In this document: piece after piece, positions 32,425 through 43,790 of the stretch
Numbering within the stretch: the first letter of the stretch is position 1
Layout of the letters: each line of letters starts with the position of its first letter
NCBI GenBank assembly: GCA_958510825.1
Contig: OY294046.1
Location: 682,001-746,000 of the forward strand
DNA: 64,000 nt
Origin: Brachypterus glaber
Lineage: Eukaryota > Arthropoda > Insecta > Coleoptera > Kateretidae
Reading direction: 5' to 3'
Made by a program: the position numbers and the translations under genes
The notes under the pieces: generated by a model
The model's input: the letters and a program-made list of their open reading frames with translations, nothing else
Told to the model about the DNA's origin: nothing
Databases searched by the model: none

Positions 32425-33315
32425 TAACATGATTTTGGACTTGCAATTATACAATTATGGGTCATTATCAAACATGGTTAAAAATAAATAAAAAATATTA
32501 AGTTTTTTGAAATGTTATTGCTTTTATGAAACGGATAACACGATTAATGTTTGACCAATGCGATTTTCTAGTGATTGATTTTTTTTTACTTCTAAATTTT
32601 AAGACACCTACTGCTCAACGATCAGATTTCAACTAGAGTGTTCCAGATCAGTTTGCCATACAAATTAAAATGAAGGGCTCTATGTGTTTAATTATCACTA
32701 GAAAGGATGTCACAAAATTTTTCATATACTCCGTGATCAAACCTAAATTTAGTTAAAAACAACACATAGAGCGCTTGATTTGCATTTATGGCAAACTGAT
32801 CTGGAAGACTCTAGTTGCAAATCGGATCGTTGAGCAATAAGTGTCTTAAAATTTAGAGGTGAGTAAATTCCATCATTTGTTGGAAAATCGCATTGGTCAA
32901 ACATAAATTGTGTTTCTACGTTTGTTTATATTTTCAACAATTTTTTGTTACTTTTTCATTTAGGCTGTTTTGCTAAAGGGTTTAAATACATATTAGTCTA
33001 AGAATTATTTTTATCCACGGCCGTGATTAATAGGCCTATTAATCACGGGTCTGTAAAAATAAACCGTTTAAACTTCAAAACAGCTGTGGATAAAGTATAG
33101 TATTCTACTCGTGTATAATAGCTGTTAATCATTCGGGTGATTAGGCCACTCGCCTATCGGCTCGTGTCCCAAAATTCACCCTCACTGATTAATAGCAAAT
33201 ATTATACACTTATTGAATAATATACTATTTTCATAAAAGTAATATAAGTCCAAAAAAGTAACTTTATATTTTTCATTTTTGTTTAACCATATTTGATAAT
33301 GACCCTAATAATTTA
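32425..33315. repeat. Nested palindromic MITEs
   Basis: Outer arms: GGGTCATTATCAAACATGGTT (32459) against AACCATATTTGATAATGACCC (33285). Inner foldback at 32546-32906: TTTGACCAATGCGATTTTC, TGTTCCAGATCAGTTTGCCAT and CTCTATGTGTTT all return inverted. A third palindromic part at about 33010-33210 holds TTAATCACGG and TGATTAATAGC. No protein. Confidence 0.6.
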
Positions 33316-33984
33316 AACATGGTCCATCCCAATAACAATAGTTTGTTTCTCACTGCTAATTCACATAATTACAGTTATTTTTTTCACACAGTTAAAGCCG
33401 TCTCACATCACTATTAATTTAGAAATAGCAGTCATTTTTTTGCCTCGTGTCTATATTATACGATCAGTTCCAAATAAACAGAGTGGTATTTTTAAAAAGA
33501 ACAAACGATTTAGAAAATATTTTTTCGAAAAAATCCTCGGAAAGGTCGTTTTTTTTTTATTTCAATTTTACAACTCCCAGATAGAGAAAAATGTTTAAAA
33601 AAATATTGAGATAAATCTATCTGTCCGAGGATCTTTTTATTTTTGAAAAAACATAATTTTACGAATTATGAATTTTTTAATTTTGAAAATACCACAACGT
33701 ATTCCATAGCATTTTTTAAACAAAACTGATAAAAATACCAAAAACGTCATAACTTTTGAACGCTGTTATGAAAAAAATGCATAATTTATACACATTTAAC
33801 TTTAGGAATTCAAAAATTTACTAAAATAACAATAACTTTTGAAGGAACAATGATAAAGACTTCAAAACAAGAATGGATGTTGCTTATCACAAAAGTTAAA
33901 ACTTTCACATAAAATCATTCATAAGTTTTGGCACTTTTTGGTATTTTCATCATATTTGCTACTCAAGAACACCGTATAACATCA
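33316..33984. other. 3' flank of the Spitz-like gene, AT-rich
   Basis: No repeat shared with the rest of the window. A pair of ATAGAGAAAAATG/TAAATCTATCTGTCCGAGGATC segments around 33580-33635 is weakly inverted. Confidence 0.4.
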
Positions 33985-33990
33985 TTTATT
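33985..33990 (-). promoter_or_regulatory. AATAAA poly(A) signal of the Spitz-like gene
   Basis: AATAAA on the minus strand, 18 nt after the stop codon. This would give an unusually short 3' UTR, so a more distal site is also possible. Confidence 0.4.
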
Positions 33991-34007
33991 CACTAAACAC
34001 CACACTA

Positions 34008-34324
34008 TCACGGTTCGTTTGGCGTTTGGAGCATCGTCGTGACCTGGTGCAGTTCGACTTTGCTCTGCGGTTTGATGTCCCCCCGATCCTGGGCCATCCT
34101 CAGCGGCAGATCCGACGGGGGAGTCCTCCACCGGGTCCCGAACGTGGGGGTGTGGCCCACAGGCCCGGCCCGACTGTCCACGCAGTCCGTCCCTGCCCGC
34201 GACGCCTTGGTGCGGCGCTGGTAGTGGAGGTAGACCACCACGACCAAGATCACCACGAGGAAGACGGCTATCGTCGCTCCTCCAGCTATGCTCGCTGTTT
34301 CCAGCATGTATTTTCGTTGTGACG
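34008..34324 (-). CDS. spi: Spitz-like terminal exon: transmembrane helix and tail
   Basis: The acceptor is CTTTTTCAG. It encodes QRKYMLETASIAGGATIAVF, about 22 hydrophobic residues to VVYLHY, the basic stop-transfer QRRTK, and a tail with a Cys (GTDCVDSR) and Pro-rich parts. GC content is far above the flanks. Stop TGA at 34010-34008. Confidence 0.92.
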
Positions 34325-37300
34325 CTGAAAAAGGAGAAACAAATTTACAAATATTGCCAAAAAAAAAATCCGAAAAAAAGTTGACCCTGTATTGCACATA
34401 AATTTATTTTGCAACGAAAAAAATTCATGATATGTATGTCTTTTGACTTGAATATTGTCCGTGTCTGAAACAGGCTGCAGTGAATCATTTGCAAAAGTGT
34501 GTTAAGAAGCGAGGATCATACCGATTCGGGTGCGGTTCGCGTAACTCCGTCTGAGGGGAATCCCTTATGCAAGAGCAGCATAATACGTTTTAGGTATGAG
34601 TCACTGCAGTCCATTTCAGATACGGATAGTAATTCATAAAAATATTGAAAGTTTTGTTTTCTTTTATTTAAAAAATTTTGATACATTGTTTTTGTCAAAA
34701 CCATCTGGAAATATTGTACTTACACATTAAGAATAAAACCGAATACCAAACTAATAAATACTAATATCTTCGTGCTCACAAATTACAATTGTATGTGGTA
34801 ATCAACAAAACAATGTTTAGAATCAAAGAACTTTTACCTCAAGAAGTAATTTCAGACCAATGTTTATGAAGGTGTCAACTTTTTGTTTGTTTATTTACTA
34901 ACAGAAACGCGATACAGCTTTGTGGTGTAAAATGTAGATGTCGCTAGTCGACTTTCAGGCTACCTAGTAGCGATGTTGCGTAGTTTCCACCTTATCATGA
35001 ATTCAAATCATTATATTTATAAAATGTAAAAAACTTTATTGTGTATACTATAATTATGTTTAATAATATAGTATATTTAAATCTATTAAAATTAAACTAC
35101 TAGTTCATATAAAACTCATACAGAACTAATGTTTCTTAAAATTTACAATAAAATATCCAAAGTATATGTTTCCAATCGGCAACACTGTACCCCTGTCAGT
35201 CATTTTACGACATTAGACTGTGAGTTTACACATTCTTTCTCTCTCTTTACGCGTACTAAGTGTAAACAATAGTCACTCCCCACCAGCCCCTCACCGTAGT
35301 TGGTTCACGCTTCAAACAAAGCATACGGTAGATTTCATAATGTTCCTTCTTGAGGTAAAAGTTCTTTGTTTAGAATTCTTTAGAAAAAGTACGTTTTTGA
35401 ACAAAAACCAATACACTAACAGCTAATCTCAAAAGTGCGTGAGATGATCAGCTGTTTATATATTTACCAGCAATATTAGATACTGCCATCTATCAATAGA
35501 TACTCCAACATAAATACCAGTGTTTCCAAGTGAAAACTGGATGCCCATAAAGTTTGGATTTTAATTAATAATAATAATAATAATCAGGGGTCTAATGACC
35601 AGTGTTTCTAAATGGTGCAATATAGGATTAAATAGACAAAAACCGAAAAAAATAATAGTTGTTAAATTTTATAAACCCTTTGACACCCTAAGTTAGGGGC
35701 CCTAACAGTATGGGATTATTAACAGAAACGATCCCAACCGAGAACTTTTTTATACAACTACAGTTATTTTTTTATTTTCAAAACTAGCGTTAATTTTTAG
35801 TGGTTCATGCCTATTCTTGTATTAAAATAGATTTTAGTGATACTTACGTAAATAGGATCCGTCTAAATCTTTATATTCACATCTAGGACCCATATATCCT
35901 TCAGAGCATCTAGAACAAAAGAGATTATTAATATTAAACAAGCCATGAAGATATGCTATGCATTCCATCATATACTATTTACAGTAAATGGTATATTGCA
36001 TTTTTCCATATATGTAGGGGAAGTCAGGGTTAACTGGGCCACAGTGATATTTAGTTAGTAGTATTGTTTAAAATATTATGACGAACCGTGTTGTCCACGT
36101 GTAAGTTGTAGTAAAGAAAGTTAATTTCTTTCGATGAAAAGTGGGTATTTACCTTAACTTTTATTTTTTAATTAATACTTTATTATTAATAGGAGGATCT
36201 AGACTAATATTTTACCTAAAATACTGAGTATTTTATTAATTATTCTGCATAATTTCCGCCTTCTAATATCTAATTAAGTAATAAAATTTTATGATTTTAT
36301 TCAGTGGTGTCACTCAGGGTTAACTGGTTCGGGGTTAACTGGACCACTTGTGTCAATATTAATTAGTTCGGGGTTAACTGGGCCATGTCAAGTTAACCCC
36401 GGACCAGTTAACCCTCAGATATATCTAATATTTAACATATGTTGTCTATTTTTATGTTAGAATTAAATTTTATTTGATTTCAAATCGTTTTTATTCACAA
36501 TAATTACAATACAATACATTTTTGTTAGTAGACCAGTTAACCCTGAGTAGTGGTCCAGTTAACCCTGCCCTATGGGGTTAACTGGTCCAGCGCGGTCAAC
36601 TGGTTTATCGTTAATAACCTTTTTTTATATAAATAATATTTGTCTGAAGTATTAATATGTTCTAACTATAGTATTAATCTACCTTTTGCTATAGAAAATA
36701 TTTGAAAATTGTTTACAGGTTTTTTCAAAAACTTGATATCAAAAAAAGCGGCCCAGTTAACCCCGACTTCCCCTACTATCCACTGTGAATAGTATACAAT
36801 TGAATGCGTAGAATTACACATCTCGGCTTGTTTAAATTTATCTTTAATGACATCATCAATAGTTTGTTTGGGTCTTTAAGAGACAGGCGCAGCCTATGGC
36901 TCATTTATCTAAAAAAAATATTTAATCTGAATTGAAAGTTGGGGCAGTGAGTCTATGCTCACTGATGCGAGTTGCATCTGTCATAATTTGGGGGGAGTGA
37001 GTCTCTGCTCACTGATGCGAGTTGCATCTGTCATAATTTGGCGCTGTGGAGTGGGTGGGAGGGGGATGGGGAGGGATGTGATAGGGAGAGGAGGGATGTG
37101 CGGGAGGAGTGAGACTATCTCACTGATGCTGGGAATGCATCTGTCCTGTATTAGTGGGTACCATTACTGGTTGAGGACGTTCTTGATCTTTTTGTGAGTG
37201 TTGTGTATTTCATGATCGTAATCTAGAAAGTTTGAAATGAGGGGGTTTGGGTGATCTAAATTGTCTTGTATAAAAGACGTGCTGTAGCGGATGATTTCCG

Positions 37301-37806
37301 TTTTTAGGAGGGGCATTTCGAGATCTCTGTGTATCTGGTTGTTCCTCATGAACCAGGGGGCATCGAGGCATATTCTGAGTGCCTTGTTTTGGAAGGCCTG
37401 AAGTTTTGCTGAGAGCGTTTTGTTAAGGGTGATTTTATTCCAGGCTGGGGCTCCGTAAAGAAGTACCGGCTTTAGGGTTTGGTTGTAGAGAAGAAGTTTG
37501 TTTTTAATGGATAGGGGACTCTTTCTGCCTATTAAGGGATAGAGTTTGGAGAGGCGGCAATCTTTAATGACCCCATGAACTTTGATATTCATAGAAAAAT
37601 TTTAAGCTACACACTGGTGAGATACAATACTTACTCGCAGTTATAGAGCAACGAGTCTCCGATTTTGACGGTGAAGCACGTGGCCCCGTTCAGGCAGTAC
37701 CACGTGGCATAGGCGGGGGGGCACTCGTATGTGTGGAATGTGATGTTCGGTCGGGGGGTGGGCGCCGGCGGCCTAGGCTTAGGCGTCGTACGCGAGGAAC
37801 ACGCAT
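34008..37806 (-). CDS. spi: Spitz/Keren-like TGF-alpha-type EGFR ligand, last three exons
   Basis: Exons on the minus strand: 37806-37635, 35909-35848 and 34324-34008, all GT-AG and in frame (182 residues after the first split codon). Order: DACSSRTTPKPR, a Pro-rich stretch, one EGF domain with six Cys (YECPPAYATWYC, LNGATC, YNCEC, GYMGPRCEYKDLDGSYL), a juxtamembrane segment, a transmembrane helix starting ASIAGGATIAVFLVV, and a Lys/Arg-rich tail of about 75 residues ending QTPNEP. In Drosophila, Spitz is palmitoylated on the Cys of CSSRT and cut by Rhomboid at ASIASGA; both sites are conserved here. It acts from the secretory pathway on the EGF receptor. The signal-peptide exon is not found; it must lie above 37806 or outside. 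Spitz versus Keren cannot be settled. Confidence 0.92.
34440..34640. repeat. Short inverted-repeat element in the Spitz-like intron
   Basis: GTCCGTGTCTGAAACAGGCTG with CAGTGAATCAT returns as ATGAGTCACTGCAGTCCAT and CAGATACGGATA. Diverged; non-coding. Confidence 0.45.
34824..35368 (-). mobile_element. hAT-like MITE, copy C
   Basis: 545 bp, same ends as copy B, flanked by the perfect 8-bp duplication TTTAGAAT (34816-34823, 35369-35376). It lies in the intron before the last Spitz-like exon. Confidence 0.87.
35848..35909 (-). CDS. spi: Spitz-like exon with the end of the EGF domain
   Basis: A 62-nt exon between TTTTGTTCTAG and GTAAGT, too short for an ORF scan. It encodes CSEGYMGPRCEYKDLDGSYL: Cys5, Cys6 and the GYMGxRCEY motif that in TGF-alpha-type ligands contacts the receptor. 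Confidence 0.92.
35935..36832. repeat. MITE related to 6283-6366, split by a younger element
   Basis: The left part (35935-36016) holds AAGCCATGAAGATATGC and ACAGTAAATGGTATATTGC; the right part (36774-36832) holds CCACTGTGAATAGTATAC, GAATGCGTAGAATTACA and CTCGGCTTGTTT, its inverted other half. It starts about 25 bp beyond the 62-nt Spitz exon. Confidence 0.55.
36017..36773. mobile_element. TA-flanked element rich in GGTTAACTGG motifs
   Basis: Inverted ends GGGGAAGTCAGGGTTAACTG and CAGTTAACCCCGACTTCCCC, with TA on each side (36015-36016, 36774-36775). Besides the ends, at least seven more GGTTAACTGG/CCAGTTAACC motifs, most with a neighbouring GGTCC or GGGCC, occur near 36315-36415 and 36530-36605. 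No protein. TA duplication suggests a Tc1/mariner-type transposase in trans. Confidence 0.7.
36900..37592 (-). mobile_element. Jockey-like non-LTR retrotransposon, 3' end
   Basis: The minus-strand ORF 37592-37164 (142 aa) matches the end of Jockey-type reverse transcriptases: RLSKLYPLIGRKSPLSIKNK, LLLYGAPAWNKI, FQNKALRICLDAPWFMRNNQ and IHRDLEMPLLKTEI. The catalytic part is missing (5' truncation). The 3' UTR holds two near-exact 46-bp repeats (GAGTCTATGCTCACTGATGC) at about 36945-37040 and a third, weaker one. It sits in the Spitz-like intron in sense orientation. Confidence 0.8.
37635..37806 (-). CDS. spi: Spitz-like exon with N-terminus of mature ligand and EGF Cys1-4
   Basis: The acceptor is TTTTTTTTCTGTTACAG and the donor CGA|GTAAGT. 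It encodes the end of the signal-peptide region (..D)ACSSRTTPKPRPPAPTPRP, then NITFHTYECPPAYATWYC and LNGATCFTVKIGDSLLYNC. The split first codon (phase: two bases in this exon) calls for an upstream exon ending with one base, probably G. Confidence 0.92.
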
Positions 37807-39650
37807 CTGTAACAGAAAAAAAACACAAAATTAGAAAAACAGAAATATAGAATCTAGCTACTTTAAAATAAAGTATAACATTTTTTCTACAACTGCTTTA
37901 GAATGTAAGCAAATACACACACTTTTCAAACACAGAATGAATGCATTCTAGCTCTAGATACGGTATGAATATTCCGTATCAAGTGTTAGAATGAGCACAT
38001 GTAGTGCCATCTCTTGTTTATAAAAGTAAACAAAACTGTAGCAAAATTAGCAGAAATATATTTATTTTACCATGAAATATTGAATAATTTAATGCAATTT
38101 AAAGTTTTGCTTTAAAATTACACAAAGTTGATTAGTTTTTCTTAATATTTAACCAGTTTTTTATCAATTTAGTTCAAAAAACTAAAACTTCTCCATCTAT
38201 TGTTAAATATTTAAACCTGATATCTGTCACAACAATCTGACATAACCTTCAATTTTTGCATTATAATTTGTAAATATGTGCTAAAATTAAATAAAAATCT
38301 TTTTTAAGTACTGATTTGATAAAATTATTAAATAACATTAATTGCTTTATTTAAAAATATGTGTTTTGTTGCATTTTCAATGTCGGGTCACAAAAAAAAA
38401 ATGTTTTTAACCATGTCCGCGGTTTAAAGCCAAACAGTGTTTCATATTTGCAGTCGAAGAAAAAGTATAGTCTACAACACGTATGGAATATACTATTCTT
38501 TTCAATCAGCGTACAAAATACTCTTGGTATTGAAGAGCACCAGCAGCGCGAAATTAAACAGACAGATAGAATATTTCTGTTTATATGACTTTCTGTTATG
38601 GCCTTAAAATATCATTAGATTTCTAAGTTTTGTCCAAAAATTGAAACATCAGTATGATGATGATTACAAAGCCACACAAAAAGAAAAAAGGTACAGAAGT
38701 TTTTAAGAAAATAACCTTGGTATATAGGTTATTTTCTTAAAAATCATCATCTGCAATTATTTTTTCTGAACTGAGAATTAATAGACTATTGATGTGAAAG
38801 GTAAGTCCCCTATGGTCATTTCAAAGGAAAAAAGTCCATTATCTTCCGAAACCGAGCACCTCAGATTCTACTGTTAATGGTTTTATAATGTGTAGACCTC
38901 CTACTAGCAGGATTAACTCTTGGTTTGCGTTGGCAAGTCACTAAAACTTAATTTGTATTCAAGATTAGCGTGAATTGTATTCCTATGTATTTTGAAGCGC
39001 TGAATTTAAATTTGAGGTCAAATGTGCGCCTTATCCAATTTGTTTTGGAGATAACCTCAAAAAACCTTGTTTTCGAGTATATAAAAGGAACGTTTTTCGA
39101 GGTTATCTCCAAAACTAATAGGATAGGGGCTGTTTTGACCTTAAATTCGGATGTAGCGCCTTAAAATACATAGGAATACGATGGTCTCCAAAAAAAAATC
39201 TTGACCTTTTTTTTGTGCCTGTGTAATTCGTGTATGTTGGGAATATAGAACATTAGAGGGCCCTAGGGAAAACTGTGTACAGTACTGTACCAAAAATAGT
39301 ACTGTAATTTTATTATACCTAATTATCTTTTAAATTTTATCTGGAAAAATGTAGTAGGAAGTCTGCGTTGTCGCCCCCAAGCAATTACCAAATTTTGCAA
39401 ATGAGTTACGGGTGCCATTTTACAGCGGACATTAAAAAGGGGATAAGTCCCATTAAATTAAAGTCGGCTTTTTCTAAAGGGAAATGGGCACCACAACTGT
39501 TTAAAATCGGATTATGCGAAATAATGTCTCCGATTCGATTTTGAAATGCAGTGACAGGTATACAATGCCTGGGCCATGCAAATAAATAAGGTATTGTGGC
39601 TTGGGACCCTGTGAAATTCTTTAGACGAAAATATAAGAAAAAATCTATAT
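37807..39650. other. Upstream of the Spitz-like EGF exon: unassigned, two foldbacks
   Basis: No signal-peptide exon was recognised. A hairpin lies at 38655-38752 (TTTTAAGAAAATAACCT and inverse, 8-nt loop) and a longer inverted repeat at 38970-39185 (ATTCCTATGTATTTTGAAGC, GGAGATAACCTC, returning inverted). Confidence 0.45.
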
Positions 39651-39655
39651 AAAAT

Positions 39656-39842
39656 ATTTTACTATTCCTTAAAACGACTTTTGTTTGATTAGCGCAGTCG
39701 TCCCTCCGAAGTGACTGATCGATTTCGTGCTTTTTAGCACTCTTCAGAGCCACATATCGGTAGTAGGGACAACTACGAAAATCAAATCCTTTCCATATAT
39801 CTCTATATGGAGTTTAAAAATCGTTGTAAGGAATAGTAAAAA
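39656..39842. mobile_element. MITE (TTTTACTATTCCTTAAAACG), copy 1
   Basis: The ends TTTTACTATTCCTTAAAACG and GTTGTAAGGAATAGTAAAA are inverted. The inner part AGTCGTCCCTCCGAAGTGAC is shared with 59498-59639, where the right end is lost. Confidence 0.6.
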
Positions 39843-39890
39843 CAGCTAGCGACATCTACTGCTCGAATGTATACATTCGTTACTCATTTT

Positions 39891-40575
39891 ACATCGGCAC
39901 TTAGTGCTACTAAGAATGCCGATGTATTGAAATCTTCGCCGAAAAGTCAAAATCTTTGACCACGTTTTTTTCACATTTCCCGGCGTTCTAAATCGAAATC
40001 AGTAAAAAGAATTTTTGCGTCCGTCTGTCTGTCTCTCTGTCTGGGTGTAAACTCTCTAACTCCATTTCTACATGAGATATCCGCTTGCGGTTTTTTGCAT
40101 ATTGTTTCTTATCGTATTCCGAAGAGCTGATTAGATTTTGGGGGTAAACGATTGGGGGTGAGGGGGTAAAAATAGGGTAAAACTCCTATTTTTAGCGTTT
40201 TTTGTTTATAATTATTGCAATTATTATTGTATTTAGTTAATTTAGCACTTATATAAAAGATAATTTTAAATTGGTCAAAAAAATGTTATAAACAACGTTT
40301 TCCTATAACGCATTGTTTTCGAGATATTGGCGTTTAAAGCAGTAAAAGCTTTTTTTAGCATATCTCACATATTTATAACCTGATTTCAAAAAATTATATT
40401 TTAAATAAAAGCTCTTTTTAAGCCCTATAAAAAATGTTATATACAGTTTTTTGCTAGAATATAATGTTTTAAAGATACAGAATTTAAAATCAAACAAAAC
40501 ACCTAGTTTGAAATTTGCAAACTAGATGGCTCTAGTGTACAATAGTGCCGATGTTTTGACAACGTTTTATCTAGT
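39891..40575 (+). mobile_element. Helentron-like HINE, copy 5
   Basis: Hairpin start, GTCTG tract at 40022-40045 and a slightly shortened end (ACAACGTTTTATCTAGT, lacking GGGTGCTTGC). Confidence 0.65.
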
Positions 40576-40576
40576 G

Positions 40577-40838
40577 TTTAGAGAAAATTAAAAATAAAAT
40601 CAAAACATTTTATCTTCAAAAAAGTTTCCTTTAAAATAATAGTTTTTACCCCCATTTTAACCCCACCCCGATTTTTACCAAAAATAATCACAGCCCTAGA
40701 CGTAACGAACCAAGTCTTTAACTTAAAGTATTCTCGAGTTATCGTGATCACAAATTTCCCGGACAGACAGACCGACAAAAAGAATGTTTTTACGAAAATC
40801 ATCTATTGGACTTGTTGGGGGAAAGTAAAACCAAGTGG
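40577..40838 (-). mobile_element. Second HINE-like family, reversed partial copy
   Basis: Complement of the 19010-19640 family: ACCCCGATTTTTACCAAAAAT, CACAAATTTCCCGGACAGACAG and the GGGGGAAAGT start. Confidence 0.5.
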
Positions 40839-41418
40839 CAATGTCTTTAATACGTCTACTCGTATTTATTCAAAAATTGATTCGTATCTTGTTTAATCGA
40901 AACCAGTATTAATCCCATTTACAAAAATAAGCATTAAAACTGAACGACAAAAGAAATGGGCCTGCAAAATCATCACCGTAATAAAAACGCCACCCTTAAA
41001 ACGGTAGTCCCATTAATCTGGCCATTGGGCATTCGAAGATGGGTCCTTTCATTCCGATGATTATTGTGTTCAATTAGACCATTATACCAGCCTATGGGTT
41101 GCAGCTACTGACCCGGTGCTTTTCAAAAAACCGAATGGACAATGGTCTATCATATAAAAGATCGAAATTCAGGCCATATATTGCGATTTTTATACTCATC
41201 GTAGCTCTGTAACTAGATTTATAGAAGAGTATTATTAAAAATTTTAAAAAAAATTTAAAATTTCGCTGAGTTAAAAAGTTAGACGTGTTTTTTATACACC
41301 TTTACAAGGATTGGTGTAAATTAACAATACACTAGTTGAGACATTTCGGACCCATCTAGTGTATGGTAAATTTTCTCGTGCGATGTAAATATTATGTAAT
41401 ATTTTATTGTATTTAAGG
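40839..41418. other. Unassigned DNA
   Basis: Less AT-rich than its flanks around 40960-41120, but no ORF or shared repeat was seen. Confidence 0.4.
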
Positions 41419-41964
41419 CAAAGAACTTTTACCTCAAGAAGGAACATGAAATCTACCGTATGCTTTGTTTGAAGCGTGAACCAACTACGGTGAGGGGCTG
41501 GTGGGGAGTGACTATTGTTTACACTTAGTACGCGTAAAGAGAGAGAAAGAATGTGTAAACTCACAGTCTAATGTCGTAAAATGACTGACAGGGGTACAGT
41601 GTTGCCGATTGGAAACATATACTTTGGATATTTTATTGTAAATTTTAAGAAACATTAGTTCTGTATGAGTTTTACATGAACTAGTAGTTTAATTTTAATA
41701 GATTTAAATATACTATATTATTAAACATAATTATAGTATACACAATAAAGTTTTTTACATTTTTAATCTAAGTATAATGATTTGAATTCATGATAAGGTG
41801 GAAACTACGCAACATCGCTACTAGGAGGCCTGAAAGTCGACTAGCGACATCTACATTTTACACCACAAAGATGTATCGCGTTTCTGTTAGTAAATAAACA
41901 AACAAAAAGATGACACCTTCATAAACATTGGTCTGAAATTACTTCTTAAGGTAAAAGTTCTTTG
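41419..41964 (+). mobile_element. hAT-like MITE, copy D
   Basis: 546 bp in the same orientation as copy A. The flanks ATTTAAGG and ATTTTAGA match at six of eight positions, so its duplication has decayed. Confidence 0.82.
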
Positions 41965-42689
41965 ATTTTAGATGATAATACCGTACAGCTTATGTGATAT
42001 TTGTATAAATACACACACACACATACATCCATACAAACACGTTAGAAAATCAGCCAATAAAAATACAGGACGTACACTTAGCTTCTTGTACGTCGGACGT
42101 ACGAATAGTCTATTCTATGTGAACTGGCTATTTATACGTCCGATGTAACATTACCTGACTCTTTGGTTTAGGTCGGTTTTTGCGCCTGTTTGGTGTTTTT
42201 AATGCTAAACTAATCCTCCCTATTTAAACGGGGAGAATACAATTCGGAATACAATGTACCTTAAAAGCTTTAAAAGCCCAATAAGAATACAGAACGGACC
42301 CTTAGCTTCTTGTACGTCAGACGTACAAATAGCCTCTTTCTTAAAAAACTCCTGCTTTGTATTTTGGGAAGAATATCGTGAAAAAAAATTAATTTTGAAT
42401 GCGAAGCAATATAACATAGAATAGAATGTATTATATTTTATTCTATTTGGTTTATATTTCGAAAGATATATAACGCCGCCTTTTTATTTTGATTATTTCA
42501 ATTTCAAGGGCCAATGTGCCATATGTCTAATGGCCGGCAAAAGTCGAGTTTTTGCTAACTGATGTACAAAAGATTTTCATATAAAAGAAACGTATGAAAT
42601 TTCAAATTTATTTTGAATTATGTTTTAGAATTTCGTATAAAAATCCCATTTTTCAAATTATAAAATTGAACTTATTGACTATAATAGAA
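41965..42689. other. Unassigned DNA with a repeated GTACGTC motif
   Basis: The segment CTTAGCTTCTTGTACGTC occurs twice (about 42077 and 42302) with RGACGTACRAATAG after it. An (AC)n run is at 42012-42022. Confidence 0.4.
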
Positions 42690-42961
42690 ACTAGATGAAA
42701 CGTTGCAAGCACCCTGTTAAAACATCGGCACTATTGTACACTTGCGAATTTCAAACTAGGTGTCGATATCTCATGTAGAAATGGAGTTAGAGAGTTGACA
42801 CCCAGACAGACAGACAGACAAACAGACGCAATTTTTTTTTACTGATTTTGACTCAGAATGGTCTAAAACGTCAAGAAATGTGAAAAAAACGTGGTCAACG
42901 ATTTTGACTTTTCGGGGAATACAATACATCGGCACTCTTAGTAGCACTAAGTGCCGATGTA
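42690..42961 (-). mobile_element. Helentron-like HINE, copy 6 (large internal deletion)
   Basis: Reverse orientation; both ends are kept but 400 bp between the near-3' GTGCCGATGT region and the GAGATATCGAC site are gone. Hairpin and GTCTG tract remain. Confidence 0.65.
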
Positions 42962-43489
42962 ACAAATAAATATAGATTTAAGTACTTAATTAAAAAGTAA
43001 TAATAATAATAGACATATTCCTAACACGATTGTTTTTTTTTAATTATTAATGTACAAGTTTATAGGACTTTTTGGTGTCAACAATTTTGTCATAATAGCA
43101 ATAGTAAGGGAGCTAGTCCAAAAAATAATGGATTTTCTTTTCAAATATCAAGGCTTAATAGAACAGATATTTTCGGTGTCTTACTTACTACATTCCAAAA
43201 GTCTACTTTGCATTTTATAATGGGATCAAGTATAAAATTAAAAAAAAATCATTTAGTGGCGCTGCAGCGGTTTCAAAGGGCAACAACGCGGTATGTTATT
43301 AGACAATGATTTGTGGGCCCGGGCCCGATAAACTTACCGAATTGCTACCTGCCCCTACAATTTATTTTCACATCGTAGAGAGAGCCCAAATCACTATGCA
43401 TTCCATACGAAATTGATATATTGAACCTAATTAAAATTTGAGTCATTCTATCTAGCGACGATTCTGAGGAACCAGAAAATATTTTTTTT
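42962..43489. other. Unassigned DNA
   Basis: Nothing recognised on either strand. Confidence 0.4.
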
Positions 43490-43790
43490 TATCACTGTTC
43501 GTCCAATCAGGGCGTTGCATAATTTTATACTAATTTAAACGAATGTATTATTATTATTGAGTCCACGTGGACTGATTCTAGCCAGTTAACGTTCAGCCCT
43601 GTAAAATCATACTTCACAAAAGATTTAGCCACACCCACAAGGCATTTGTAGCAATAAATACTTACTGGACCGGCTTTAATTTGTTTTATTTGTGTTCTGT
43701 GCATCGAGCTAAATAATAAAATTTAATTACGTCCCTGTCTCACATTGACCTGTTTTAAATGTAAACATTCTACTATAAATGTGACACCGA
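43490..43790 (+). repeat. 300-bp dispersed repeat, copy 1
   Basis: It contains GTCCACGTGGACTGATTCTA, CCACACCCACAAGGCATTTG and CATCGAGCTA. The inverted copy is at 58805-59117. Confidence 0.6.
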
